The position numbers were made by a program, and so were the translations under genes. Shown here piece by piece: positions 52,801 to 61,179 of a DNA stretch of 64,000 nt. The notes under the pieces are model-generated. The model was given only the letters and a program-made list of their open reading frames with translations. It did no database searches and was not told where the DNA came from. The stretch is from Butyrivibrio sp. Its GTDB lineage: Bacteria; Bacillota; Clostridia; Lachnospirales; Lachnospiraceae. The stretch's first letter is position 1; each line of letters starts with the position of its first letter. The DNA is taken from assembly GCA_015056565.1 (NCBI GenBank), contig SVGB01000001.1:124001-188000 (forward strand). The letters run 5' to 3'.

Positions 52801-53859
52801 TTATCTGAGCATTTTGTTCTGCATGGTGTCAGGATCCTGAGCAAACTGAAGAGCAACTTCCCTTGTAACCTTCTGAGCCTTGTAAAGTTCAAGGATTGCG
52901 TCGTCCATAGTGATCATACCCTGCTTCCTGTAAGTCTGCATGTAGGTTATCAGCTGGTGGGACTTGCCTTCACGGATAAGGTTACGAACAGCGCTGTTGA
53001 TGTGAAGGACTTCAAATGCAGCTATACGTGATCCATCTCCTGTAGGAAGGAGCTGCTGACAAATGATGGCTTCCAGAACGCCTGCCAGCTGTATCCTGAT
53101 CTGCTGCTGTTGATGCGATGGAAATACATCGATAAGTCTGTCCACGGTGTTGGATGCTCCAATAGTATGTACAGTTGAAAGAACCAGGTGTCCTGTCTCA
53201 GCAGCGGTGATAGCTGTACTTATGGTCTCAAGGTCACGCATCTCTCCCACAAGGATAACATCAGGGTCTTCACGAAGAGCTGCCCTGAGCGCACTTGCGT
53301 AGTTGTTGGAGTCCGTTCCTATCTCACGCTGGTTAACAATGGACATCCTGTGCTGATATGTAAACTCGATAGGGTCCTCCAGTGTGATAACATGGGCTTC
53401 CCTGTTGTTGTTGATCTGATCAATGATAGATGCAAGAGTTGTGGATTTACCGCTTCCGGTAGGACCTGTAACCAGCACCAGACCTCTCTTTTTCTTGTAA
53501 AGGTCAATTACTGTGTCAGGAATACCAAGGGCCTCTGCACTTGGAATGGTGGTGGCAACAACTCTGAATGCCAGTGCGTAAGAACCCCTCTGTTTGAAGA
53601 CATTAAGCCTGTATCTGCCCACATGAGGAATTGAAAAAGACATATCGTACTGTCCGTTTTCATCAAGCTTTTCCCTCTGTTTTTCAGACATGATCTCTTC
53701 AACGATAGCAAGAGTGTTTGGAGGCAGCATCTTGCCATAGCTCTCCATTGGAATGAGCTTGCCGTTAAGTCTCATCTTGGGCGGGAGACCTACAGTTACG
53801 TGAACGTCAGATGCTCCTGCTTCCTTTGCTTCTTTTAAAACATCTTCAATAAGTGACAT
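52801..53859 (-). CDS. pilT: PilT-like type IV pilus retraction ATPase
   Basis: The 352-residue ATPase of the GspE/PilT family has GPTGSGKSTTLASII (Walker A), LEDPIEF (Asp box), LREDPDVILVGEMRD (Walker B) and HLVLSTVHT (His box). The C-terminal AVRNLIREGKSHQL is close to the PilT AIRNLIRE motif. It powers pilus retraction, but no other pilus gene is present in the window. It follows the HD-GYP-like gene by 14 bases and is probably cotranscribed with it. Confidence 0.94.
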   Translation of the reverse strand: MSLIEDVLKEAKEAGASDVHVTVGLPPKMRLNGKLIPMESYGKMLPPNTLAIVEEIMSEKQREKLDENGQYDMSFSIPHVGRYRLNVFKQRGSYALAFRVVATTIPSAEALGIPDTVIDLYKKKRGLVLVTGPTGSGKSTTLASIIDQINNNREAHVITLEDPIEFTYQHRMSIVNQREIGTDSNNYASALRAALREDPDVILVGEMRDLETISTAITAAETGHLVLSTVHTIGASNTVDRLIDVFPSHQQQQIRIQLAGVLEAIICQQLLPTGDGSRIAAFEVLHINSAVRNLIREGKSHQLITYMQTYRKQGMITMDDAILELYKAQKVTREVALQFAQDPDTMQNKMLR

Positions 53860-53873
53860 ATCATGCTCCTTTA

Positions 53874-55004
53874 TCAGACGTAATCAGGTTCTTCTACCTT
53901 AATACCAAGCGCTTTCATCTTGTCAGTATTCATAACATATCTGTTGTCCATGGTCTTCATGATGTCTACTATCTCTAAGTCGCCGTAAGCTCTCCTATTG
54001 GACAGGTCGATTATGGAATTATCTCTAAAACTAAGAACAGTAGGTCTTAAGAAATCATCGTCATTTGTTCTGATAACAAGCGCCTTCTCTCCGGAGTTAA
54101 GCTCCACACTCACCCCTGGCATCAGGATATTTAGTGAATCGATGAGGCCTCTTACCACCTTGGGATCAAAAACATCGCTTCTGCGCATCATGTTCCTGAT
54201 AACAGCAATTTCAGATGTTGGTGAATCCTCAAGGCGCACCGCTGTCTCTTTATCAAATACACCTGCAACAACCAGAACTCTGGCTGCAAGCAGCGTCTTC
54301 TGTATCTGGACAGGATCTCCGTTCCAGTAGTCCAAAAGTATCTTCCTTGCCTGATTGCAGGCTCTCTTGATATTGGGCTGGAAAGAAAATGCTTCGTCTA
54401 TGATGGGATATCCCTGTACCTCATGACCATCGATCACAGCCCTCTCATCCTCAGTGGTGTTCTGCTTGGACTGAAGTGCAGGTGGCAAAGTGAGCTTACC
54501 TATGTCGTGGATAACTGCTGCCATTACCGCTTCGTTCTGCTCAGAGAGCGGAACGTTCATGGTGTGGGTTATCATTGCTGCAAGGATAGCCACATTCAGT
54601 GAATGCTTGTAAATATAATCCTCTTCGCTTCTAAGTGCCTGCTGGAAAGTTATCTTTTTTCGAAGATTGCCATAGCTCTTGATGATCTGTGCGCAGATAT
54701 TGGGAAACTTCTCCTGTTTACCCTTAGCCCTGATCTTCTGGAGCTCTTCCATGATCTCGTTGTACATAACGGTCTGGAATCTCTCAAAGTCTATGTCGTC
54801 CTGAGTCATAGGTGGTACAGGCTCAGCAGGCTCTAGTATAAAAAGGCCAATAAGTCCGAAACTCTTGATGTTTTCGATACTCTGGGTGTCCTTAAGGACC
54901 GTGGCACGGTCGTACAGAAGAACCCCCTTCTTACTATATATAGGTTTAGCCAGTCGCATTCCCGGCCTTAGTTCATCACATTTAATAAACAGCATATATT
55001 GCAC
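53874..55004 (-). CDS. HD-GYP-like protein with altered GYP motif
   Basis: The 376-residue protein has an N-terminal region (CDELRPGMRLAKPIYSKKG) typical of HD-GYP proteins. A HD domain follows with KHSLNVAILAAMI and AVIHDIGKLTLPP. The GYP motif reads DGHEVQGYP, lacking the second His and the Asp-Gly of HHExxDGxGYP. A later VVAGVFDKETA replaces VxDxYDALT. It may still bind metal and hydrolyse c-di-GMP weakly, or only sense it. It is upstream of pilT, which suggests c-di-GMP control of pilus retraction. Confidence 0.85.
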   Translation of the reverse strand: MQYMLFIKCDELRPGMRLAKPIYSKKGVLLYDRATVLKDTQSIENIKSFGLIGLFILEPAEPVPPMTQDDIDFERFQTVMYNEIMEELQKIRAKGKQEKFPNICAQIIKSYGNLRKKITFQQALRSEEDYIYKHSLNVAILAAMITHTMNVPLSEQNEAVMAAVIHDIGKLTLPPALQSKQNTTEDERAVIDGHEVQGYPIIDEAFSFQPNIKRACNQARKILLDYWNGDPVQIQKTLLAARVLVVAGVFDKETAVRLEDSPTSEIAVIRNMMRRSDVFDPKVVRGLIDSLNILMPGVSVELNSGEKALVIRTNDDDFLRPTVLSFRDNSIIDLSNRRAYGDLEIVDIMKTMDNRYVMNTDKMKALGIKVEEPDYV

Positions 55005-55091
55005 CCCAACGCATTAAATACTATATCTCTAGTATGAGGCCGCTAAGTGAAAAAATCAATCAGTTATCGCAGGTTACCACAAAATATAGTT

Positions 55092-55685
55092 TCAGGTCAG
55101 TTCGTCAAGGGTACTGCCATATGAAGATAAAAACTCGTTGACGAAGTCAAGGACCTCCGGAAGCTCCTGATACAGGCTCCTTATAGCCTTGCCAGTGCTC
55201 TCCTTTGCTGTCCTGAACTCAGAATTACCCGCATTTATCTCTCCGATGCACTTGATAAGGGCCGAAAGCTTGTCAGCTGCCTTAACGAGCTTTCTCATAT
55301 ATCTCTCATCCTCGGAATCTGCCGGTACAAAAATCTCTTCAAAAGAAGGTCTTAAGTCATCCGGAAGTTTTTCAAGGAGTTTGGAATCAGCAATAGCCTC
55401 AACTTCCTTGTATGCGTGCTTAAGCTCTTTATTAAAATACTTAACAGGCGTTGGCATATCTCCTGTGATGATCTCAGATGCATCATGGTAAAGGCCGATA
55501 AGTGCTGCCTTATTGGCATCAAGATGTTTACCATAGCGCACATTGCCTATAGTGCAAAGAGCATGGGCTATGATGGCAACCTCCATGGAGTGTTCACACA
55601 GATTCTCCTGCCTGGTATTCCTCATAAGAGCCCAGCGCTCAATATATTTCATCCTGGAAATAAGCGCAAAAAAGTTGTAGTTCAT
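55092..55685 (-). CDS. HD-domain hydrolase, YfbR-like 5'-nucleotidase
   Basis: The 197-residue HD-family protein begins MNYNFFALISRMKYIERWALM with RQENLCEHSMEVAIIAHAL, a metal His-Asp pair in GLYHDASEIITGDMPTPVK, and KAADKLSALIKC. These match 5'-deoxynucleotidase YfbR and relatives. I chose the start at 55685 because it has GGGGG five bases upstream and family-like length; an upstream in-frame start at 55763 adds 26 residues without family likeness. It dephosphorylates dNMPs in the family. Confidence 0.88.
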   Translation of the reverse strand: MNYNFFALISRMKYIERWALMRNTRQENLCEHSMEVAIIAHALCTIGNVRYGKHLDANKAALIGLYHDASEIITGDMPTPVKYFNKELKHAYKEVEAIADSKLLEKLPDDLRPSFEEIFVPADSEDERYMRKLVKAADKLSALIKCIGEINAGNSEFRTAKESTGKAIRSLYQELPEVLDFVNEFLSSYGSTLDELT

Positions 55686-55790
55686 GGTATCCCCCTTGTA
55701 TTTGTCTATTAGCCGTATAGGCGCGACTATGTTTATTCTATCATACAATTGACTTGGCATCACAAAACAACATCTTGCTAATGTTATCTT

Positions 55791-56987
55791 TCACAGCAGA
55801 AAATCAGCCATTATCGTGTTGCTGACATCAAGACCAACGTCAGTGAGACGAAGGTAGGTCTGGTTTGTACAATGGTCGGGATCGCTCTCTGAAACGATCT
55901 CCAAGTGCCCAGACTCAACATACCTTTCAATAACATTCCCGTACACGTCAGTAATATCCTGTGAAAAGAGCTGTCTAAACTCCTCTACATCTACTCCCCG
56001 CACAAGCCTTAGCCCCAAAAACATGAACTCTTCCATCTGGCTTTTAAGGCTTAATTCTTCATGGTTTTCCCTGATAAAGGACATGTCAGAGGCAAATTCA
56101 ACATACCTTCGAAAATCCCTGGTGTTACTCCACCTGACGTTGTCCACCATTGACGCAGCTCCAAGGCCAAGCCCCAGATAATTGCCTCTCTGCCAATAAA
56201 CCTTGTTGTGGGCGCACTCATAGCTTCCACAAAAAGAGCCATTCCCTGCATTTTCTGCAGATACGTCCCTTGCGTAGTTTGATATCTCATACCTGTGGTA
56301 GCCGCGCTCTTTAAGGTAACGCTTTGTCTCGTGGTACATGGCCCTGTCAGTATCCTCGTCAGGAAGCTTTAAGTCCATATCGTAAAAAGGTGTCCCCTCC
56401 TCAACAATAAGGCTGTAGGCTGAGATATGCTCAGGGGCTAATTCCACAACTTTCCTCAGGGTCTCCATGTAAGAAGAAAGGCTCTGATCAGGAAGCGCGC
56501 TCATGACATCTATGTTTATATTTTCAAACCCTGCTGCCCTGGCATTTTCGTATGTCTCAAAAAACATCCGACTGTCATGGAGTCTTCCCAGCTTTTTTAG
56601 TTCATCATTATTGAGGGACTGGGCTCCGATGCTGATCCTGTTAAAACCGGCATCTTTGAAAGAAACAAGCTTGTCATATATGGCTGACGCGGGATTTACC
56701 TCTATGCTGATCTCGCACTCTTTTTCAAGGTTAAAAGAGCTTCTTATGAGCCTTAAAGTGTTGCAGATAAGTTCGGATTCCGGAAATGAAGGAGTTCCTC
56801 CTCCAAAAAAGATGGACTTAACCCAGCGGTCCTGGCAGACATTTGCCGCCACCGTTATCTCTTTCACCAGAGCGTCAAAGTACCTGTCCATCTCATCTTT
56901 TCCTGCACTAAAAGAAAGGAAGTCGCAGTAAAGGCACTTCCTTTCACAAAATGGTATATGGACATAAATTGATAGTTCACGGTTCAT
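55791..56987 (-). CDS. hemW: HemW-like radical SAM heme chaperone
   Basis: The 398-residue protein begins MNRELSIYVHIPFCERKCLY with the radical-SAM cysteines at C14, C18 and C21, and the HemW hallmark KSIFFGGGTPSFPES. NPASAIYDKLVSFKDAGFN and RISIGAQSLNNDELKKLGR follow. HemW transfers heme to membrane proteins; it was once called coproporphyrinogen oxidase-like. I chose 56987; a TTG start at 57005 overlaps the lepA stop. The gene is in the usual lepA-hemW order. Confidence 0.94.
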   Translation of the reverse strand: MNRELSIYVHIPFCERKCLYCDFLSFSAGKDEMDRYFDALVKEITVAANVCQDRWVKSIFFGGGTPSFPESELICNTLRLIRSSFNLEKECEISIEVNPASAIYDKLVSFKDAGFNRISIGAQSLNNDELKKLGRLHDSRMFFETYENARAAGFENINIDVMSALPDQSLSSYMETLRKVVELAPEHISAYSLIVEEGTPFYDMDLKLPDEDTDRAMYHETKRYLKERGYHRYEISNYARDVSAENAGNGSFCGSYECAHNKVYWQRGNYLGLGLGAASMVDNVRWSNTRDFRRYVEFASDMSFIRENHEELSLKSQMEEFMFLGLRLVRGVDVEEFRQLFSQDITDVYGNVIERYVESGHLEIVSESDPDHCTNQTYLRLTDVGLDVSNTIMADFLL

Positions 56988-57001
56988 GTTTTTGCCAATT
57001 A

Positions 57002-58810
57002 TCAATCGGTGTTATCAAGCTTCAGGACGCTGAGGAATGCTGCCTGTGGAACCTCAACATTTCCAATCTGGCGCATTTTCTTTTTACCTTCTTTTTGCTT
57101 CTCAAGAAGCTTCTTTTTACGGGTTATATCGCCGCCGTAGCACTTGGCAAGAACGTCCTTGCGGTAAGCCTTGACGGTCTCTCTTGCAATTACCTTGCCT
57201 CCTACAGAAGCCTGGATCGGAATCTCAAACAGATGCCTTGGGATCTCCTCTTTAAGCTTCTCGCACATCTTGCGGCCTCTTTCGTAGGCACCATCCTTGT
57301 GAACGATAAAGGAAAGAGCATCAACCTCTTCTCTGTTAATGAGAATATCAAGCTTGACAAGGTCTGACTTTTCATAGCCCTTAAGCTCATAGTCAAAGGA
57401 TGCATAGCCCCTTGATCTTGACTTGAGTGCATCGAAGAAATCATAGATGATCTCGTTAAGAGGAAGCTCGTATTTAAGAATAGCTCTTGTCTGCTCGATG
57501 TAATCGGTACTTAAGTACTTGCCTCTCCTCTCCTGACAAAGCTGCATGATGGCTCCCACGTAGTCAGTAGTAACCATGATCTCGCCGTTTACTATTGGCT
57601 CCTCCATGTACTCTATTTCTGATGGATCTGGCAGGTTTGTAGGGTTTGTCAGGTCAAAGACCTCTCCATCAGTCTTGTGTACCTTGTAGACAACAGATGG
57701 AGCTGTTGTAACAAGGTTAAGATCGTACTCTCTTTCAAGTCTCTCCTGGACAACCTCAAGGTGGAGAAGTCCAAGGAAACCTGCTCTGAAGCCAAAGCCA
57801 AGAGCCTGCGAGGTCTCTGGCTCATAGAAAAGAGATGCATCATTAAGCTGCAGTTTTTCAAGGGCATCTCTAAGGTCTGAATAATGGGCTGAATCTGCAG
57901 GGTAAAGACCGCAGTAAACCATTGGCATTACTTTTTTGTAACCAGGAAGCGCTTCTGCACAGGGCTTGTCTGCGTCAGTAACAGTATCGCCGACTCTTGT
58001 ATCCTGAATGTTCTTGATGGATGCAGTAAAATAGCCTACATCTCCAGCAGAAAGCTCGTCACTTGGGATAAAGCTTCCAGGGGCGAAATATCCAACCTCA
58101 ACCACCTCAGCCTCAGCATCTGTGGCCATGAATCTGATCTTCATTCCCTTTCTGATGACGCCATCCCTTACTCTTACAAATACGATAACTCCTCTGTAGG
58201 AGTCATAAATACTATCAAAGATAAGAGCCTTAAGGGGCGCAGATACATCTCCCGTTGGCGCAGGTATCTTATGGACAACTGCCTCAAGGACATCCTCGAT
58301 GCCAATTCCGTTCTTAGCTGAGATAAGTGGTGCATCCTGGGCCTCTATTCCAATGACATCCTCGATCTCATCCTTGGCTTCCTGAGGCATCGCGCTTGGA
58401 AGGTCTATCTTGTTGATGACCGGGAAAACATCAAGGTCATGGTCAAGGGCCATATAAACATTAGCCAGTGTCTGGGCCTCAACACCCTGAGTTGCATCAA
58501 CTACAAGAATAGCTCCGTCACAGGCTGCAAGACTTCTTGATACCTCGTACCCAAAGTCCACATGTCCCGGGGTGTCTATCATATTGAAAGTATATTCCTG
58601 CCCATCCCTGGCCTTGTAGATCATACGAACCGCCTGAGACTTGATAGTGATACCACGTTCTCTCTCAATATCCATGTTATCAAGAACCTGGTTCTGCATC
58701 TCTCTGAGAGTGAGAACTCCGGTCTTTTCGATCATTCTGTCCGCAAGGGTTGATTTACCGTGATCTATATGGGCAACTATGCAAAAATTTCTTATTTTAC
58801 TCTGATCCAC
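57002..58810 (-). CDS. lepA: LepA/EF4, back-translocating elongation factor
   Basis: The 602-residue GTPase has [13 protein letters not shown] (G1), [21 protein letters not shown] (G3) and NKIDLPSA (G4), then LepA domains ending in the family C-terminus ([20 protein letters not shown]). It acts on the ribosome during elongation. The start is GTG at 58810, with GAGG about eight bases upstream. It diverges from rpsT, and their promoters overlap in the 182-base gap. Confidence 0.97.
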   Translation of the reverse strand: MDQSKIRNFCIVAHIDHGKSTLADRMIEKTGVLTLREMQNQVLDNMDIERERGITIKSQAVRMIYKARDGQEYTFNMIDTPGHVDFGYEVSRSLAACDGAILVVDATQGVEAQTLANVYMALDHDLDVFPVINKIDLPSAMPQEAKDEIEDVIGIEAQDAPLISAKNGIGIEDVLEAVVHKIPAPTGDVSAPLKALIFDSIYDSYRGVIVFVRVRDGVIRKGMKIRFMATDAEAEVVEVGYFAPGSFIPSDELSAGDVGYFTASIKNIQDTRVGDTVTDADKPCAEALPGYKKVMPMVYCGLYPADSAHYSDLRDALEKLQLNDASLFYEPETSQALGFGFRAGFLGLLHLEVVQERLEREYDLNLVTTAPSVVYKVHKTDGEVFDLTNPTNLPDPSEIEYMEEPIVNGEIMVTTDYVGAIMQLCQERRGKYLSTDYIEQTRAILKYELPLNEIIYDFFDALKSRSRGYASFDYELKGYEKSDLVKLDILINREEVDALSFIVHKDGAYERGRKMCEKLKEEIPRHLFEIPIQASVGGKVIARETVKAYRKDVLAKCYGGDITRKKKLLEKQKEGKKKMRQIGNVEVPQAAFLSVLKLDNTD

Positions 58811-58851
58811 TTTGTATTCCTCGTATATTTAGCTTATTCGTACTTCCGTGT

Positions 58852-58857
58852 ATTATA
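58852..58857 (-). promoter_or_regulatory. lepA promoter -10, extended
   Basis: Minus-strand TGATATAAT is an extended -10 (TGnTATAAT), about 40 bases before the GTG of lepA. The -35 is weak, as is usual for extended -10 promoters. Confidence 0.6.
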
Positions 58858-58867
58858 TCAAAATCTA

Positions 58868-58896
58868 TTGACAGTTTCTAGATTTTAATCTAAAAT
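58868..58896 (+). promoter_or_regulatory. rpsT promoter
   Basis: -35 TTGACA (58868-58873), 17-base spacer, -10 TAAAAT (58891-58896) on the plus strand. Confidence 0.75.
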
Positions 58897-58910
58897 ATCT
58901 AGCGTATGTG

Positions 58911-58939
58911 GCATTAACTGTCCGTGTCCGGCTTAATGC
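58911..58939 (+). repeat. Inverted repeat in the rpsT leader
   Basis: GCATTAA / TTAATGC with a 15-base loop, in the leader between the promoter and GGAGG (58983-58987). S20 is autoregulated in some bacteria, so a regulatory role is possible but unproven. Confidence 0.4.
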
Positions 58940-58992
58940 GCACACGAACATTATCATAAACACTTATTTTACTTATTTTTTCGGAGGTAATT

Positions 58993-59256
58993 ATGGCTAA
59001 TATTAAATCTGCCAAGAAGAGAATTTTAGTTAATGAGAAGAAGGCAGCTCAGAATCAGATGATCAAGTCTGCTGTTAAGACAGAGATCAAGAAGGTTAGA
59101 GCAGCTGTTGAGGCTGGTAACAAGGAAGAGGCTGCTAAGGCACTCCTTTCAGCTACATCTGCAATCGACAAGGCTGAGTCAAAGGGCGTATTCAAGAAGA
59201 ACACTGCTTCAAGAAAGATCTCTCGTCTTGCACTTGCTGTAAACAAGATGGCTTAA
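58993..59256 (+). CDS. rpsT: Ribosomal protein S20
   Basis: The 87-residue basic protein begins [20 protein letters not shown] and continues with [12 protein letters not shown] and [18 protein letters not shown], all standard for S20. It binds 16S rRNA in the body of the 30S subunit. GGAGG lies five bases before the ATG. It is monocistronic, with its own promoter and terminator. Confidence 0.97.
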   Translation: MANIKSAKKRILVNEKKAAQNQMIKSAVKTEIKKVRAAVEAGNKEEAAKALLSATSAIDKAESKGVFKKNTASRKISRLALAVNKMA

Positions 59257-59290
59257 GTTTTTTCGTATTACATATCAGGATAATAATAAA

Positions 59291-59323
59291 GACTGTGGAT
59301 TCTCACCTCCACAGTCTTTTTTT
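59291..59323 (+). terminator. rpsT terminator
   Basis: A perfect 9-bp stem (GACTGTGGA / TCCACAGTC) with an eight-base loop, followed by TTTTTTT on the plus strand. The distal half overlaps the last codons of the convergent CmpB-type gene. Confidence 0.9.
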
Positions 59324-60214
59324 GGTCTTTTCTTTAAGTTCTTCCATACTCTCTTTTGATGTTACAGAGGACATGGTCGGATTTCCCGCGATAGTTCTTT
59401 CTCTGTACCATTCAAAAAAGTTCTTAACAGGCGCTGGTGTAAACCTAGCCATCACAACTCTGTACTTTGCATAGAGTTCTGTGACCTCTTCTCTTACGTT
59501 ACCCACATATGAAGCCGGGTCCAAAGCCATTTTTTCCTTGATGGCCTTAAATGACTTCTCAAGAGAATCACTGATGGCATCTACTCGGTTTGCTACCGCC
59601 TCTTTTACATCCTCTCCCTTAAAGGCAATGATCACATCGAGCCTCTTTTGCATCTTGCTCATCTCTGCCTTGGCTTTATCCATGTAGCTAAGAACGTCCT
59701 TAAGATCAAGGGCAGTCTTGAAAGCCAGCATGAAATCACAGCTTACAAGGAAGGTTAAGATCGCAGTAAATATCGTAAGGAAGTTATACGGAATAGACAG
59801 AATGATCTTCTCAATTGGGATCTGCAGGTAGTGGGTAAAGATCACGGTACACACACCCCACGCAATTGACGACTCAAGGGATACATGCCCCTGGAAGTTA
59901 AACTTCTTGTGGGAGTAGTCCCAATACCTCACCTTGAAAAGAGCTTCCATTGTAACCCCCACAACGTACTCAAGGGCTGTAGCTCCAATGCATCCTGCTA
60001 TAAACACAAGAACCAGGTTGTCGTAGTAAGGCTTACTGACAACCAGCATCATTATCCCGCCTGATCCATATAGTGGCAAAAAGGGTCCACGCATGAACCC
60101 TCTATTTACCAGATGTTTTTCCATTATTGAAACATAGGCTGATTCAAAGCACCAGCCAAAAAAGCTGTAAAAGAAAAATAGGAATAGCCACTGACTGGGC
60201 TGATAATTAAACAT
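59303..60214 (-). CDS. CmpB-type putative ABC permease/membrane protein
   Basis: The 303-residue protein begins with a hydrophobic run (LFLFFFYSFFGWCFESAYVS), has LVNRGFMRGPFLPLYGSGG, ALEYVVGVTMEALFKVRYWDYS and NFQGHVSLESSIAWG, the hallmarks of the putative ABC-permease family CmpB (PF06541). Several membrane helices occupy residues 1-165; the C-terminal half is soluble and helical. It follows the CobW-YcgQ-like gene by two bases, so it should be part of the same unit. Its substrate is unknown, but metal handling is suggested by context. Its last codons lie in the rpsT terminator. Confidence 0.8.
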   Translation of the reverse strand: MFNYQPSQWLFLFFFYSFFGWCFESAYVSIMEKHLVNRGFMRGPFLPLYGSGGIMMLVVSKPYYDNLVLVFIAGCIGATALEYVVGVTMEALFKVRYWDYSHKKFNFQGHVSLESSIAWGVCTVIFTHYLQIPIEKIILSIPYNFLTIFTAILTFLVSCDFMLAFKTALDLKDVLSYMDKAKAEMSKMQKRLDVIIAFKGEDVKEAVANRVDAISDSLEKSFKAIKEKMALDPASYVGNVREEVTELYAKYRVVMARFTPAPVKNFFEWYRERTIAGNPTMSSVTSKESMEELKEKTKKRLWR

Positions 60215-60216
60215 AA

Positions 60217-61179
60217 TTACTGCTCCGGATTAGAAAAGTCGATTACTGGGTTTGTTGGCTCAGTGGTCTTTTTAACCTCTGTGGCAATGAGTACAGGTCC
60301 TTCGCCCTGATACTCAGCAACATACTGCTTGACCACCTTGGCTGTAACCTCAACCCATTCCTTTTCCTTAAGCTCACCAACCTTGTCATACTCGCAGGCA
60401 AATCCCAAAAACTGCATATCCTGAGCGCAGCATGTCATAGCCATTCTGCCGGGAACAAATCTTCCCTCTGGGAACTCCGGTGGAATCAGCACCATTCCCT
60501 TAAACTTAACATTCTTGCCCTCATATCTCTCAACGTGATCAAGAGCATCAAGGTAAAACATTCCATAGCCATAGTTGTTAAGCTCGATAGGATCATCGTT
60601 TAAGTCAAATGGAAGATCCTCATCAAGAGTTACGTCCACCTCTCCGTTCTGATCCTCAAAGATTATATCTGCCTTCTGGTTGATGGCCTTTACATTCCTC
60701 TTGTAGGAAGGAAGGTTCTCTGAAAGGCCGTCACATCTGTTGAACAGGATAAGGTCTGAATTTCTTATCTGCTCTGCCAAAAGAGATTTCATATTGCTGA
60801 AGTACAGTTCAAAGCTTGAGCAGTCGATGACTGTGATCTGCTGCTCAAGAGCCCACATAACAGGGAGCCTCATATTTTTAAAGTTCCACATTCCGTTGTA
60901 CTCAACAAGAATACGCTCCGGATTGTGCTTGGCATCAAGGGCTACAAGAGCATCTGGATTAAAATCCTCTTCCTCCTCGATGTACTCAACTACAGTATTG
61001 GTGTTCTTTAAAAGTTTCTCTTCGTAGTCGTTCTCACCCTCTTCGCACACGATAAGAAGGGTCTTACCCTTGGTACGGAAGTAGGGCTGAGCTATGGTAT
61101 ATCTGAAAAAGTCAGTTTTACCTGCATCCAAAAAACCATTGATGATATAAACCGGTTTCAATTTTTCTCTCCTTATCAT
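60217..61179 (-). CDS. CobW-like GTPase fused to YcgQ (TIGR03943)-like C-terminus
   Basis: The 320-residue protein has an N-terminal CobW-type P-loop (IINGFLDAGKTDFF), a switch-like region (LVEYNGMWNFKN) and NRCD as the guanine motif, to about residue 190. The C-terminus (VKFKGMVLIPPEFPEGRFVPGRMAMTCCAQDMQFLGFACEY, in parts) resembles the TIGR03943/YcgQ family, with a Cys-Cys pair. Family members are linked to metal homeostasis. Its ATG overlaps the stop of the CobW gene (ATGA), so the two are coupled. The fused form suggests one protein doing what usually needs two. No zinc-uptake regulator site was seen. Confidence 0.8.
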   Translation of the reverse strand: MIRREKLKPVYIINGFLDAGKTDFFRYTIAQPYFRTKGKTLLIVCEEGENDYEEKLLKNTNTVVEYIEEEEDFNPDALVALDAKHNPERILVEYNGMWNFKNMRLPVMWALEQQITVIDCSSFELYFSNMKSLLAEQIRNSDLILFNRCDGLSENLPSYKRNVKAINQKADIIFEDQNGEVDVTLDEDLPFDLNDDPIELNNYGYGMFYLDALDHVERYEGKNVKFKGMVLIPPEFPEGRFVPGRMAMTCCAQDMQFLGFACEYDKVGELKEKEWVEVTAKVVKQYVAEYQGEGPVLIATEVKKTTEPTNPVIDFSNPEQ

